Shown here piece by piece: positions 28,452-37,798 of a stretch of DNA of 64,000 bases. This DNA comes from Qipengyuania xiamenensis. GTDB taxonomy: Bacteria > Pseudomonadota > Alphaproteobacteria > Sphingomonadales > Sphingomonadaceae. The notes beneath the pieces are model-generated. The model saw nothing but the letters and a program-made list of their open reading frames with translations, ran no database searches and was not told the origin of the DNA. The position numbers were made by a program, and so were the translations under genes. Position 1 is the stretch's first letter, and every line of letters starts with the position of its first letter. Location of the stretch: assembly GCF_019711495.1 (NCBI RefSeq), contig NZ_JAIGNM010000001.1:1426001-1490000 (forward strand), read 5' to 3'.

Positions 28452-30659
28452 CTAGATGCTCATCCGCACTGTCAGGCTGACGTTGCGGCCGGGCAGCGGG
28501 ACGAAATCCTTGGTGAAACTCGAATGACGGCGGGCCGTCTCGTCGAGCAGGTTTTCGGCCTTGAGGATGACCGTGACAGCCGGATCGCCGCGGAGCGGGC
28601 GCCAGGTGGCGCTCGCATTCAGGAGCGTGAAACCGTCGGTCTCGGTCTCGAAGGGTGAGACATCGCGCTGCGCATCGAACCATTCGACTTCGCCGCGCAG
28701 GCTGAAATCGCCCGCATCGGCTTCGAGCGCGCCGAGGAGGCCAAGCGGCGGAATGCGCGGCACATTGGTCCCGTCATCCAGCTCCGCATCGATATATTCG
28801 GCTCGGAAATCGGCGCGAAGGTCGAGATTCTCGCCCTCGTAGAAATTCCAGACCACCTCGCCCTCGACGCCCGAATAGGTCGCATCCTGCTGGAGGTAGA
28901 GGAAGACGGGAAGCTCATCTTCCTCTTCGCCATTGGCGCTGAGGTAGATGTATTCGTCGAACCAGTTGCGATAGGCAGCGAGCGAGAACTCGAAGTCGCC
29001 GGCGATGCCGCGCGCAAAAATTTCCGCACCCCAAGCGCGCTCCATCGACAGGTCGACGTCGCCGATCTCGAACTGTTGGGTCGCGATATGCGGACCTTCG
29101 GAGAAAAGCTCCTCAGCACTGGGCGCGCGCGAAACGCGCGAAAGGTTCACGCCGAGCCGGACGCTTTCGTCAGCCTGCCATGCAAGGCCGACCGCGCCGG
29201 AGAAGCCGTCGAACGAGCGCTCAACACCCAGCTGGACCGAATCGACGTCGGTAGTCTCATAGCGCAGCGAACCTTCGAGCTGCAGCGGACCATCGCCATA
29301 TTCCTGCAGCGCGAAGAAGGACAGCTGCTCGGTGCGGTTGGGCGCCACATAGGCCTCTGCACCCTCGGCGAAGAAATCCCGGAAATAATACTGCACGCCG
29401 ATCGATCCGCGCAGGTCGGCGACGGGGTCCTGGACCAGTTCCGCGCGCGCTTCGACACCCTGGACGTCGAAGGTCGTTCCGATCTCGTCGCCCTCGAATT
29501 CGGTATGCGTGTAGTCCGAATAGCCGGTGCGGATCTTCAGGCGGTCGAAGAAACCGTCACCCAGCGCGATATCGCCGCGCAGGTCGGCGCGATACTGGCG
29601 CAGGCCGATGCTGACGGTTTCGGGGCCTTCTTCCTCCTCGACATCGACGCCGCCCTCTTCCTCGTGGTGTCCTGCACCGGGGCGGATCGGAACACCGTAG
29701 AAGGTGTCATAGACCCCGACCGAGAAGCCGAGGTTCGAATCGCCGCGGAAGAAGGCAAGGCCGCCATTGGCGGTCCAGGTTTCGGTGCCGCTGTTGAACA
29801 AAGTGCCGCTGGCATTGGCCGCCTCGCGCAGCTCTTCGGCTTCCTCGAACTCGCCTTCAAGCTCTTCCTCGGCCGCTTCCTCGAGCAGTTCGGCGCGCAG
29901 GCCCTCGGCAAGGACGAAGCCGGGAACGTCGATATCGTCGGTCGTGCGATAGGATCCGTCGGCATGGAATACGAAACCGTCGCCGACAGGAATGTCGAAG
30001 GAGGCACCGCCTTCGCGAAGGTCGCCGACCGTGTCGACACGCACCAGCGCATCGATGTGCACCGGCTCGGTCGGAATGCGGCGCGGAATGCGCTTGTCGA
30101 TCACATTGACGGCGCCGCCGATCGCCTGGCTGCCATAAAGAAGCACTGCCGGACCGCGCAGGACCTCGATGCTCTCGGCGGTTAGCGGATCGATCGATAC
30201 GGCATGGTCGGCCGAGGTGTTAGAGACGTCGATCGCGCCGATCCCGTCGACGAGGACCTTCACGCGCTCGCCGGAAAAGCCGCGCAGGATCGGGCGGGAG
30301 GCACCCGGGGCAAAGCCGGTCGCTGTCACGCCGGGGAGGGATGTGAGGACCTCGCCGAGCTGGCCGTCCATGTTTTCGTCGAGATCGTCGCCCGAAACCA
30401 CGCTGGCACCTGCGAGCAGGTCGAACTCGCGCAAGCCCTCCGCGCTGACAATGATCGTGCCGTCCGCGTCGATGCGGCGGTTATGGAAATCGTCCTCGCC
30501 CGTTTCCTCGACCACGATGGTCTCGGATGCGGTCGGACTGTCCTGCTGTTCTTCTTCGGCAGACTGGTCCTGCGCCATGGTCGGCGCGGCTGTGGCCACG
30601 GCGATGATGGAAAGCGAGGCAGCCAGGCTGCGGCGGAGCGATGCGGTCTGATACAACAT
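28452..30659 (-). CDS. TonB-dependent receptor with His/Glu-rich insert, probably zinc/metal type
   Basis: 735 residues. Signal peptide (LAASLSIIAVATAAPTMAQD), acidic spacer with the TonB-box-like ETIVVEE, and a plug with VLTSLPGVTATGF and IEVLRGPAVLLYGSQAIGGAVNV. The barrel ends in VSLTVRMSI. It contains a Glu-rich segment (LLEEAAEEELEGEFEEAEEL) and a loop GAGHHEEEGGVDVEEEEGPE. Extracellular His/acid loops of this type occur in ZnuD-like zinc receptors, so metal uptake is a reasonable inference. The start at 30659 gives a proper signal peptide; further upstream the frame runs across the tRNA-Gly gene. A clear Zur box was not found. Confidence 0.9.
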   Translation of the reverse strand: MLYQTASLRRSLAASLSIIAVATAAPTMAQDQSAEEEQQDSPTASETIVVEETGEDDFHNRRIDADGTIIVSAEGLREFDLLAGASVVSGDDLDENMDGQLGEVLTSLPGVTATGFAPGASRPILRGFSGERVKVLVDGIGAIDVSNTSADHAVSIDPLTAESIEVLRGPAVLLYGSQAIGGAVNVIDKRIPRRIPTEPVHIDALVRVDTVGDLREGGASFDIPVGDGFVFHADGSYRTTDDIDVPGFVLAEGLRAELLEEAAEEELEGEFEEAEELREAANASGTLFNSGTETWTANGGLAFFRGDSNLGFSVGVYDTFYGVPIRPGAGHHEEEGGVDVEEEEGPETVSIGLRQYRADLRGDIALGDGFFDRLKIRTGYSDYTHTEFEGDEIGTTFDVQGVEARAELVQDPVADLRGSIGVQYYFRDFFAEGAEAYVAPNRTEQLSFFALQEYGDGPLQLEGSLRYETTDVDSVQLGVERSFDGFSGAVGLAWQADESVRLGVNLSRVSRAPSAEELFSEGPHIATQQFEIGDVDLSMERAWGAEIFARGIAGDFEFSLAAYRNWFDEYIYLSANGEEEDELPVFLYLQQDATYSGVEGEVVWNFYEGENLDLRADFRAEYIDAELDDGTNVPRIPPLGLLGALEADAGDFSLRGEVEWFDAQRDVSPFETETDGFTLLNASATWRPLRGDPAVTVILKAENLLDETARRHSSFTKDFVPLPGRNVSLTVRMSI

Positions 30660-30784
30660 ATCTCGATGTAATAGTGTCGCATTCCCCAACTGCAACCGGA
30701 TTCGCGACAAAATGCATATGCGCACGACGAACGGCAGCGAGACCGGATGGCCTGCTGCGTTTGATTCACGTCGTCTTGGAAAAA

Positions 30785-30859
30785 TGGAGCGGGCGAGGCG
30801 ATTCGAACGCCCGACCCCAACCTTGGCAAGGTTGTGCTCTACCCCTGAGCTACGCCCGC
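30785..30859 (-). tRNA. tRNA-Gly (anticodon GCC)
   Basis: On the minus strand the sequence folds as a complete cloverleaf. The acceptor stem GCGGGCG pairs with CGCCCGC. The D-arm reads GCTC...GAGC and the anticodon stem CAACC/GGTTG holds the loop TTGCCAA. The T-loop is TTCGAAT, and the discriminator T is followed by an encoded CCA (30785-30787). The anticodon GCC reads GGC/GGT glycine codons. It lies upstream of the metal-type TonB receptor gene and divergent from the thioredoxin-TPR gene. Confidence 0.97.
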
Positions 30860-31043
30860 TCACTGGCGCTCTACCGGGCGTGGCCCGGTGGGGAGGCGCG
30901 CAACTAGCAACGGCTTATGAGTCTCGCAAGCGAAAAAATGCACTTTTTTGACCCGCGCCAATCGAGCGCCTACGCCCCTTCACATTCGCGAGCCGGGACC
31001 CACATGGGGACCCGACGTTATATTTACTGAAAGGCGGAATTAC

Positions 31044-31976
31044 GTGGCAAGCATGGGGCTGAGCATCGACGAGCAAAAGGCAGTCGAGAAATTCAAGGCT
31101 GAGGTTGTCGAACCCTCGATGACCAAGCTGGTCATTCTCGATTTTTATGCCGACTGGTGCGGGCCGTGCAAGGCGATCGCCCCGATGCTGGAAAAGGTCG
31201 CGGCCGAGTATGCCGACAAGGGCGTCGTTCTCAAGAAGATCGATGTCGACCAGGAAAAGTTCATCGCTTCGCAGTTCCAGGTCCAGTCGATCCCGACGAT
31301 CTACGCCATGTTCCAGGGCCAGCCGGTCGCAGACCTGACGCAGGCGCGCAGCGAATCGCAGATGAAGCAGACGCTCGACCAGATCCTTTCGCAACTGCCG
31401 ATCCAGGGCGGCGATGGCGCTGGCGCGGAAGCGCAGATGGCCCAGCAGGTCGAGCAGTATGTCGCGATGGGCGAACAGATGCTGACCGAAGGCGATCCCG
31501 CGCGCGCAGCCGGTGTTTTTGCGCAGGTCACCGAAATGGCCCCCGACAATGCCGCGGCGCATGCAGGCCTGATCCGCGCGCTCACGCAGGCCGACCAGGT
31601 CGAGGAAGCAAAAGGCGTGCTTGCCGCTGTGGAAGCCAATCCCGCCCTTGCCAGCGATCCGCTGATCGAGAACGCCAAGGCCGCGCTGGAGCTTGCCGGC
31701 AACAAGGTCGACGACGGCGAACTGGTGGCGCTGCGCGAAAAGGCGCAGTCCGATCCCGCCGACATGGACGCGCGCCTCGCCTATGCCGAGGCGGCCTTTG
31801 CCGCCGGCGATCGCGATGCGGCTGCCGACGAACTGCTCGCCATGTTTGAGGCGGACCGCGAATGGAACGAAGGCGCGGCCAAGGCCAAGCTGCTCGACAT
31901 CTTCAGCGCCGTGGGTCTCGAAGATCCGTGGGTGGTGGCAACCCGCCGCCGTCTTTCGAAGCTGTTGTTCGGATAG
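31044..31976 (+). CDS. Thioredoxin-TPR protein (CnoX/YbbN-like)
   Basis: 310 residues. The N-terminal thioredoxin fold has the active-site motif FYADWCGPCKAIAP and the cis-proline loop QSIPTIYAMFQG. The C-terminal half is a TPR region (GEQMLTEGDPARAAGVFAQV, DQVEEAKGVLAAVEA). This is the architecture of CnoX/YbbN, a chaperone-redox protein working with GroEL and DnaK. Unlike E. coli CnoX, which has an SXXC motif, this protein keeps a CxxC pair, so disulphide reductase activity is possible. The GTG at 31044 has AAGGCGG six bases upstream; the ATG at 31053 is an alternative. The next gene starts 8 bp later. Confidence 0.92.
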   Translation: MASMGLSIDEQKAVEKFKAEVVEPSMTKLVILDFYADWCGPCKAIAPMLEKVAAEYADKGVVLKKIDVDQEKFIASQFQVQSIPTIYAMFQGQPVADLTQARSESQMKQTLDQILSQLPIQGGDGAGAEAQMAQQVEQYVAMGEQMLTEGDPARAAGVFAQVTEMAPDNAAAHAGLIRALTQADQVEEAKGVLAAVEANPALASDPLIENAKAALELAGNKVDDGELVALREKAQSDPADMDARLAYAEAAFAAGDRDAAADELLAMFEADREWNEGAAKAKLLDIFSAVGLEDPWVVATRRRLSKLLFG

Positions 31977-31983
31977 ACGCGAT

Positions 31984-32595
31984 TTGACCCGCCGCCTCTC
32001 CATCTTCCCCCTGCCCGGCGCGATCCTGTTCCCGGGACTGCAGCTGCCGTTGCACATCTTCGAGCCGCGCTATCGCGAGCTCGTCGGCAGCGCGCTGGCC
32101 AAGGACAGGCTGATCGGCATGATCCAGCCGCAGCGCAGTTCGGAAGGCGCGCCGCTCTACGAGATCGGCTGCATCGGCCGCATCGGCGATGTCGAAGCGC
32201 TGGAAGACGGGCGCTACAATATCGTTCTCGAAGGCGAGGCGCGCTTCCGTGTCCTGCGCGAGCTCGATGTCACCACTGCCTTCCGCCAGGTCGAGGCCGA
32301 ACTGATCGAGGAGCCGGAAGGCGAAGTCCTCGCCAGCGTGGAACGTGCCGGGTTCGAATTCGAGGCCAAGCGCTTTGCGGCGATGCAGGGCTATTCGGTC
32401 GACTGGGATTCGGTCGAGCGGCTTGACGATGAAACGCTGATCAACGGGGTCGCCCAGATCGCCCCCTTCGACAGCGCCGCAAAACAGGCGCTGCTCGAGG
32501 CAGCGACCCTATCGGAACGCTGCGAGCTTATGATCCAGCTGATGCAGTTCTTCGCCCTGCGCGACGACGGCGACGAGATCGTCACCCTGCAGTAG
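31984..32595 (+). CDS. LON peptidase substrate-binding domain protein
   Basis: 203 residues comprising only the Lon N-terminal (PUA-like) domain: LSIFPLPGAILFPGLQLPLHIFEPRYRELV is its opening segment, followed by LIGMIQP, GCIGRIGDVEALEDGRYNIVLEG and ARFRVLRE. There is no ATPase or protease domain. Stand-alone LON-domain proteins are conserved in alphaproteobacteria and their function is unclear. A TTG at 31984 gives the natural start MTRRLSIFPLPG; no ATG or GTG exists in frame nearby. It is separated from the thioredoxin-TPR gene by only 7 bp, implying an operon of two protein-quality-control-type genes. Confidence 0.9.
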   Translation: MTRRLSIFPLPGAILFPGLQLPLHIFEPRYRELVGSALAKDRLIGMIQPQRSSEGAPLYEIGCIGRIGDVEALEDGRYNIVLEGEARFRVLRELDVTTAFRQVEAELIEEPEGEVLASVERAGFEFEAKRFAAMQGYSVDWDSVERLDDETLINGVAQIAPFDSAAKQALLEAATLSERCELMIQLMQFFALRDDGDEIVTLQ

Positions 32596-32597
32596 GA

Positions 32598-33221
32598 TCA
32601 GATCCCGAAACTGCCACGCAGCCCGTCGATCACATACTGGGCGGCGAGCGCCGCCAGCAGCACACCGAGGACGCGGGTGATCGCGGCTTCGACCTTGTCG
32701 CCGAAGAGGCGCATGATCGGCCCTGCTGCCATCAGCGCCAGCATCGTGATGATAAGGACCGCCGCCAGCGCGCCGAGCACGACGAGGTTCTGCTCGATCC
32801 CGTCCGCCTCGTTCATCAGCAGCATGATCGCGGCGATCGCACCGGGGCCAGCCAGCATGGGGATGGCCATGGGGAAGATCGAGACGTCTTCCACCTCGGG
32901 CGTCGAAGCGACTTTCTCCGCTCGCTCCTCGCGCCGTTGGGTGCGCTTCTCGAACACCATTTCGAAGGCAATCCAGAACAGCATCAATCCGCCTGCGATA
33001 CGGAAGCTGTCGAGCTCGATGTGCAGCGCGCCAAGCAATTGTTCGCCGAACAGCGCGAAGATCAGGAGGATGACGCCTGCGATCATTGCCGCACGGATCG
33101 CCATGTTGCGCCGCTGCGCGCCGGTCGCCCCTTTGGTCAGGCCGGCATAGATCGGTGCGCAGCCCGGCGGGTCGATAACGACGAAAAGCGTGATGAAGGC
33201 GGACAGGAATAGCTGGGTCAT
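32598..33221 (-). CDS. MarC family integral membrane protein
   Basis: 207 residues with about six membrane helices. Family motifs: FITLFVVIDPPGCAPIYAGLT at the N-terminus, RIAGGLMLFWIAFEMVF in the third helix, FPMAIPMLAGPGAIAAIMLL (the repeat of the PxG element), and RVLGVLLAALAAQYVIDGL at the C-terminus. MarC proteins (UPF0056) are presumed transporters of unknown substrate. The start at 33221 overlaps the stop of the lipoprotein gene (ATGA), placing it third in a YggT-folD-lipoprotein-marC unit. The 3' end is 2 bp from the convergent LON-domain gene. Confidence 0.92.
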   Translation of the reverse strand: MTQLFLSAFITLFVVIDPPGCAPIYAGLTKGATGAQRRNMAIRAAMIAGVILLIFALFGEQLLGALHIELDSFRIAGGLMLFWIAFEMVFEKRTQRREERAEKVASTPEVEDVSIFPMAIPMLAGPGAIAAIMLLMNEADGIEQNLVVLGALAAVLIITMLALMAAGPIMRLFGDKVEAAITRVLGVLLAALAAQYVIDGLRGSFGI

Positions 33222-33898
33222 TCGGCGGCTCCTGCGGGCTGGGCGATGCTCACGACCTGTTCCCAACCGGCCTCGGTCGCAAGCCAGACGACGTAGTGGC
33301 GTTCGCCTTCGCCCACCAGCTGGAAGCCCCATGCGAGCGAGCCGTCACGCGAGAGCTTCAGCGGAATTGCCGAGTCGGGTTCACCGACATCGACGGTCTT
33401 CTCGCAAGCCGCCACGGCGGTCTGGATCAGTTCGGGCGCCTCGGGTTTGACGTCCTGCGGAAAGCCGAAGTCGAAGACGTATTTGTAATCACCATCGCGC
33501 TGACGCTGCCAGACGGTGTTGAACGTGCCGACCTGCCCTTCGGGATCTTCGAATGCGCCTTGGGTCACGGCAAGCGATCCGTCGCAGCTCGACCAGAGCC
33601 GGTGCGGCTGCCATGACACGGCTTGGGCAGGATCTTCGAGCGTCTTGAGCCATGGCTTGGCCTCGATCGCGCCATTGCGGCCGAAGATCAGTGCGCCGTC
33701 CGCCGCATAGTCGAGGAAGGCAGTCCATTGCCCGTCTTCCTGCGCCGCGCGGGCAAAGGCGAGTTCGGTCGCCACCACCTTGCTCGGCTGGGCGACCGGC
33801 TGGAGGAACCGCCCGTAGCGGTCACGCGGGCTCGGCCCTGCATTGCAAGCTGCAAGGGTCAGTGCCGACAGGGCGAGAACTACGCTGCGCGCGATCAC
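33218..33898 (-). CDS. Putative lipoprotein with NTF2-like domain
   Basis: 226 residues. The GTG at 33898 overlaps the folD stop (GTGA) and opens a lipoprotein signal, [13 protein letters not shown], with the lipid-modified cysteine at position 18. The mature part has an NTF2/SnoaL-like layout: [21 protein letters not shown], a helix-strand pattern, [20 protein letters not shown] and VFDFGFPQ. It resembles DUF4440-type proteins, without recognisable catalytic residues. Position between folD and marC makes it part of the same transcript; no role in folate metabolism is implied. Confidence 0.8.
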   Translation of the reverse strand: MIARSVVLALSALTLAACNAGPSPRDRYGRFLQPVAQPSKVVATELAFARAAQEDGQWTAFLDYAADGALIFGRNGAIEAKPWLKTLEDPAQAVSWQPHRLWSSCDGSLAVTQGAFEDPEGQVGTFNTVWQRQRDGDYKYVFDFGFPQDVKPEAPELIQTAVAACEKTVDVGEPDSAIPLKLSRDGSLAWGFQLVGEGERHYVVWLATEAGWEQVVSIAQPAGAAE

Positions 33899-34788
33899 AG
33901 GCTTTCCGGAACGTCGAGGCCCGCGTTCCGATAGGCGGCGACCAGCGTGTTGCGCAGCAGCACCGCGATGGTCATCGGGCCGACCCCGCCGGGCACCGGA
34001 GTAATCGCACCGGCAACGCCTTCGGCACCGGCATAGTCGACATCGCCGACCAGACGCCCCTTCTCCTCGCCCTCGGCGGGAGGCAAGCGGTTGATGCCGA
34101 CGTCGATCACGGTCGCACCGCCCTTGAGCCATTCGGCCTTTACCATTTCGGCACGGCCCACGGCGGCAACGACGATGTCCGCGCGCTTGACGACGACAGG
34201 CAGGTCCTTCGTGCGGCTATGCGCGATGGTGACCGTGGCATTGGCGTCGAGCAGGAGCTGCGCCATCGGCTTGCCGACGATGTTGGAGCGCCCGATCACT
34301 ACCGCTTCGAGACCGGACAGATCGCCCAGCCGGTCCGTCAGCAGCATCATGCAGCCAAGCGGCGTGCAGGGCACGAAACCGCTCTGCCCGACGGCAAGCC
34401 GCCCGGCATTGGTCACGTGAAAGCCGTCGACGTCCTTGTTCGGGCTGATCGCGGCGATGACCGCCTTCTCGTCGAGATGGTCGGGCAGCGGAAGCTGGAC
34501 GAGGATCCCGTCCACCGCCTCGTCGCGGTTGAGCTGGTCGACCAGCGCCATAAGGTCGGCCTCCGAGGTATCGGCAGGCAGCCGGTGCTCGAAGCTTTCC
34601 ATGCCGGCAGCCACGGTCGCCTTGTGCTTGCTGCGCACGTAAACCTGGCTGGCCGGGTCCTCACCGACCAATACGACGGCGAGACCAGCCTTGCGGCCGG
34701 ACCACTGCTCGAACTGACCGGCCATTTCGCCCACCCGCTCACGCAGGCGTGCGGCGAAGGCTTTTCCGTCGATCCGTTCCGCGGTCAT
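33895..34788 (-). CDS. folD: Bifunctional methylenetetrahydrofolate dehydrogenase/cyclohydrolase
   Basis: Interconverts 5,10-methylene-THF, 5,10-methenyl-THF and 10-formyl-THF, supplying one-carbon units for purines and formyl-Met-tRNA. The 297-residue protein has [22 protein letters not shown] with the conserved Tyr/Lys pair, [43 protein letters not shown] (NADP loop) and the C-terminal [19 protein letters not shown]. It is flanked by four-base overlaps with YggT upstream and the lipoprotein gene downstream. Confidence 0.97.
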   Translation of the reverse strand: MTAERIDGKAFAARLRERVGEMAGQFEQWSGRKAGLAVVLVGEDPASQVYVRSKHKATVAAGMESFEHRLPADTSEADLMALVDQLNRDEAVDGILVQLPLPDHLDEKAVIAAISPNKDVDGFHVTNAGRLAVGQSGFVPCTPLGCMMLLTDRLGDLSGLEAVVIGRSNIVGKPMAQLLLDANATVTIAHSRTKDLPVVVKRADIVVAAVGRAEMVKAEWLKGGATVIDVGINRLPPAEGEEKGRLVGDVDYAGAEGVAGAITPVPGGVGPMTIAVLLRNTLVAAYRNAGLDVPESL

Positions 34789-35069
34789 ACGGCGAGGATG
34801 ATGTTGCGCAGAACGATCAGGATGATCTGCAAGATGATGATCAGGACCAGCGGCGAAAAGTCGATCGCCCCGGTATTCGGCATCAGCCTGCGGATCGGCC
34901 CGAGCACCGGGTCGAGCAAGCGATTGATGGCGTCATAGACGCTCATCAGGAATTCGTTGCGGCCGACCACGTTGAAGGCGAACAGCAGCCCGATGATGAA
35001 CTGGATGATGATCAGCATCACGAAGATGGACGTGATCATTTCGATGATTTGATAGAGGGTAATCAGCAC
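34785..35069 (-). CDS. YggT family membrane protein
   Basis: 94 residues with one to two hydrophobic segments at each end: [20 protein letters not shown] and [19 protein letters not shown]. They are separated by the conserved YggT loop [25 protein letters not shown]. This single-repeat form is half the length of enterobacterial YggT. The family is implicated in osmotic and potassium stress and in cell-division site placement in other bacteria; no specific role is asserted. It is the first gene of the folD unit, with a four-base overlap. Confidence 0.9.
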   Translation of the reverse strand: MLITLYQIIEMITSIFVMLIIIQFIIGLLFAFNVVGRNEFLMSVYDAINRLLDPVLGPIRRLMPNTGAIDFSPLVLIIILQIILIVLRNIILAV

Positions 35070-35148
35070 TTAGGTCTAACCCCGTTTGCTTGAGCCTGGC
35101 AGTCCCGTTTGACGAGGCTCTACTAGAGCCGTCCGGCCTTCGCCAGCC

Positions 35149-36039
35149 CTATCGGGCGCTTATCAAGGTCCCTGCACCGCGCGCGGTGAAGAATTCGAGC
35201 AGCATGGCATGCGGCACGCGTCCGTCGAGCACTACGGCAGCCTCGCAGCCTGCCTCGACCGCGCTGACGCAGGTTTCGAGCTTGGGAATCATGCCCCCGC
35301 TGATCGTGCCATCCTCGCGCAGCTTGCCGATGTCTTCCGGCGTCAGGTCGGTCAGCAGCCTGCCCTGCTTGTCCAGCACGCCATCGACATCGGTCAGCAG
35401 CAGCAGGCGCGCCGCACCCAGCGCCGCCGCAAGTGCGCCCGCCATGGTGTCGGCATTGATATTGTAGGTGTGCCCGTCCTCGCCGCTGCCGATGGGCGCG
35501 ATGACCGGGATCATGCCGGAGGCCGTGACTTTCTCGATGATCGTCGTGTCGACCGCGCTGGGCTCGCCGACGAAGCCGAGGTCCAGCGCCTTCTCGATAT
35601 TGCTTTCAGGGTCCTTGGTCGTGCGCTCGACCTTGCGCGCAGTCACCAGCCCGCCGTCCTTGCCCGACAGGCCTACCGCCTTGCCGCCTGCACGCGCGAT
35701 CGAGCCGACGATCGACTTGTTGATCGCGCCCGACAGGACCATTTCAGCGACTTCCGCAGTGGCCTTGTCGGTCACGCGCAGCCCGTCGATGAACTGCGTT
35801 TCCACGCCGAGCTTTTCCAGCATCGCGCCGATCTGCGGGCCGCCGCCATGCACCACCACCGGATTGATGCCGACCGCCTTCAGCAGCACGACATCCTCGG
35901 CAAATTCGCGCGCAGCTTCATCGTCGCCCATGGCGTTGCCGCCGTATTTCACCACGAAGCTCTTGCCCGCATAACGCTGGAAATAGGGTAGCGCCTCGAT
36001 CAGCGTCTGTGCCTTGGTGCTGGCGTCGCTCAAATCCAT
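35149..36039 (-). CDS. argB: Acetylglutamate kinase
   Basis: Phosphorylates N-acetyl-L-glutamate in the second step of arginine synthesis and is commonly inhibited by arginine and bound by PII. The 296 residues carry [26 protein letters not shown] (acetylglutamate/ATP site), [43 protein letters not shown], and [14 protein letters not shown]. The N-terminal helix ([17 protein letters not shown]) is of the arginine-sensitive hexameric type. The ATG at 36039 was chosen over the ATG at 36078. It stands alone; no other arg genes are in the window, although glnD, which modifies PII, is. Confidence 0.97.
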   Translation of the reverse strand: MDLSDASTKAQTLIEALPYFQRYAGKSFVVKYGGNAMGDDEAAREFAEDVVLLKAVGINPVVVHGGGPQIGAMLEKLGVETQFIDGLRVTDKATAEVAEMVLSGAINKSIVGSIARAGGKAVGLSGKDGGLVTARKVERTTKDPESNIEKALDLGFVGEPSAVDTTIIEKVTASGMIPVIAPIGSGEDGHTYNINADTMAGALAAALGAARLLLLTDVDGVLDKQGRLLTDLTPEDIGKLREDGTISGGMIPKLETCVSAVEAGCEAAVVLDGRVPHAMLLEFFTARGAGTLISAR

Positions 36040-36148
36040 GCTGCGGTACTCGGTCCCTGTTGCGCTTGTCCGGTGCACTAGCTGGCCTGCGACGAGGGGG
36101 AAAGAGTAACATCTGTTCGCGGGCCAACAGCTGCGCTAGGCCTATGGC

Positions 36149-36775
36149 ATGAGAAAGCTCCTTCCCCTGCTCGCCGCCCTGCCGCTGGCAGCCTGCGCCT
36201 CGACGCCCGACCTGCCTGCCTTGCCGCAAACGCAGCAAGCCTTCTGGGACGCTTTGCAGAGCCACTGCGGCAATGCCTATCGCGGCGAGCTCGCCAGCAG
36301 CGACGAGCGCGACAAGGACTGGCAGGGCCGCGCGATGATTGCGCATTGGGCCGAGTGCAGCGAGACGCGCACCGCCATTGCGTTTCATGTCGAGGAGGCC
36401 GACGGCAGCGGCTGGGACCGCTCGCGTACCTGGCTGGTGACCCGGACGTCGGAAGGTCTTCGCCTGAAACACGATCACCGCCACGAAGATGGCGAGGAGG
36501 ACGCGGTCACCCAGTATGGCGGCGACACGCTGTCGGCAGGCACGGCGCGGGTGCAGGACTTCCCGGTCGATGCCTATTCGATCGCCATGTTCGAGCGCGA
36601 GGGGCTGGATGCCTCGCTCACCAATGTCTGGCGCATAGAGCTCGATCCTGCAGGCAGCGGCAATGCCCGCTTCGCCTACCAGCTGACGCGGCGCAACGAC
36701 CCGACCCGCCTGTTCCGCGTGGAATTCGACGCGGACGAGCCGATCGCCCCGCCGCCCGCAGCCTGGGGCTGGTAA
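36149..36775 (+). CDS. Putative lipoprotein, unknown function
   Basis: 208 residues. The N-terminus KLLPLLAALPLAAC carries a lipobox with Cys16. The mature protein begins STPDLPALPQTQQAFWDAL and contains HCGNAYRGELASSDERDKD, WAECSETRTAIAFHVEEADG, TWLVTRTSEGLRLKHDHRHED and a final FRVEFDADEPI. This pattern recurs in sphingomonad secreted proteins that show no catalytic motif. It stands between argB and the convergent DUF2314 gene, 3 bp from the latter's stop. Confidence 0.82.
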   Translation: MRKLLPLLAALPLAACASTPDLPALPQTQQAFWDALQSHCGNAYRGELASSDERDKDWQGRAMIAHWAECSETRTAIAFHVEEADGSGWDRSRTWLVTRTSEGLRLKHDHRHEDGEEDAVTQYGGDTLSAGTARVQDFPVDAYSIAMFEREGLDASLTNVWRIELDPAGSGNARFAYQLTRRNDPTRLFRVEFDADEPIAPPPAAWGW

Positions 36776-36778
36776 GCC

Positions 36779-37252
36779 CTAGTCGGCCCAGCCGTACTGG
36801 CGGCGGACTTCCGCAGCCATCGCGGGTTCCATGTGATCGATCATGACGCGCACGGTGTAATATCCCTGCGCGACGCCGGTCCGGTCGACATAGCCCCAGT
36901 CGCTGATGGCAGTGACCGGAACGCGGACGACATCGCCCAGCTTCCACCCTTCCGCATGCGGATTGTTCTTGAGGCGTCCGGTCAGGTAGTCGCCATCGCG
37001 TTCGACCGAGCCTACCCAGATGTGCTCATAGCCTTCGAGCGGGAACTTGAAGACGAAGTTGCTTGCGCCTGCGGGCGGGTTGTCGAGCAGGGCAAGGAAT
37101 CGCGGCGCGCTCGCCTGCGCTTCGGCGATCGCGGCATTCATCTGCTCGTCGACGCTCTCGAACTCCATGATCGGATCGCCCTCGGCGTCCTGTGCCGAGA
37201 GTGAAACGGGCGCGAGCAGCAGGGCGGCGGCGAGGCTGGCTGCGCGGATCAT
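36779..37252 (-). CDS. DUF2314 (YegJ-like) secreted protein
   Basis: 157 residues. Signal peptide (SLAAALLLAPVSLSAQ), then the DUF2314 domain: DEQMNAAIAEAQASAPRFLA, FKFPLEGYEHIWVGSVERDG, LTGRLKNNPHAEGWKLGDVV and AISDWGYVDRTGVAQGYYTV. The domain function is unknown; the tyrosine/tryptophan-rich strands suggest a ligand-binding barrel. It overlaps the upstream lipoprotein gene by four bases, implying co-expression. Confidence 0.88.
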   Translation of the reverse strand: MIRAASLAAALLLAPVSLSAQDAEGDPIMEFESVDEQMNAAIAEAQASAPRFLALLDNPPAGASNFVFKFPLEGYEHIWVGSVERDGDYLTGRLKNNPHAEGWKLGDVVRVPVTAISDWGYVDRTGVAQGYYTVRVMIDHMEPAMAAEVRRQYGWAD

Positions 37253-37707
37253 TCGGGCTTTCCGCCGGTGATGCCGTAGCCGTCGACCGCCTCGCTCTCG
37301 ACATAGCCGGAATGGTACATGTCCATGTGGATCGTACGCTCGGCAGGCTCGCTACCGTTGCAGGTGACGATATAGGCGTCGACGATGTTTCCGAACGGAC
37401 CCAGGCCGACATTACCCGCGCGGGTGAATTCGGGACGCGACAGGTCTTCGCAGCGCAGGCGCGAGAGATAGGCGCGCTGGCCCTGCGGCATCGACGCACG
37501 CACCGGATTCTCAAGCGAACCGAGCGGATATTGCGAAGCTTCGGCAAGCGCCTTGTCGAGCTTGGAGCCCTGCATCGCCGATTCCCCGGCAAGCATGCGC
37601 GAGAGATAGGCGTCGGTATTTGCCTGCGTCGACGGTGCGACGGTGGTGACGCAGCCCGACAGCGCGAGCGCGGCAATCGGCGCAAGGATGGCAAGTCGTA
37701 GTTTCAC
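37249..37707 (-). CDS. Putative lipoprotein, unknown function
   Basis: 152 residues with a lipoprotein signal (LAILAPIAALALSGC, Cys19). The mature part has QANTDAYLSRMLAGESAMQGS, LGSLENPVRASMPQGQRAYLSRLRC, VGLGPFGNIVDAYIVTCN and HMDMYHSGYVESEAVDGYGI. Two further cysteines could form a disulphide. The GPFGNIVDAY...D(M)YH pattern occurs in uncharacterised secreted proteins of alphaproteobacteria. Translationally coupled to the DUF2314 gene, suggesting a joint periplasmic function. Confidence 0.8.
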   Translation of the reverse strand: MKLRLAILAPIAALALSGCVTTVAPSTQANTDAYLSRMLAGESAMQGSKLDKALAEASQYPLGSLENPVRASMPQGQRAYLSRLRCEDLSRPEFTRAGNVGLGPFGNIVDAYIVTCNGSEPAERTIHMDMYHSGYVESEAVDGYGITGGKPE

Positions 37708-37798
37708 GTGACCCCTCCTGTTGCCAAAGGTTTAGCGCCACAGGGCTCGACCTGCCAGAGGCGAGACCAGCATATTCTCGGGAAGTTGCAGGGCGGGC

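Noticed and set aside
30657..30680. Zur box at the metal-type TonB receptor promoter
   Set aside because: The sequence ATGTAATAGTGTCGCAT has only three outer matching bases in each arm and is not convincing as a palindrome.
31693..31983. Long N-terminal extension of the LON-domain protein
   Set aside because: The upstream part of that frame runs through the thioredoxin-TPR gene in another frame and has shadow composition; the TTG at 31984 fits the family start.
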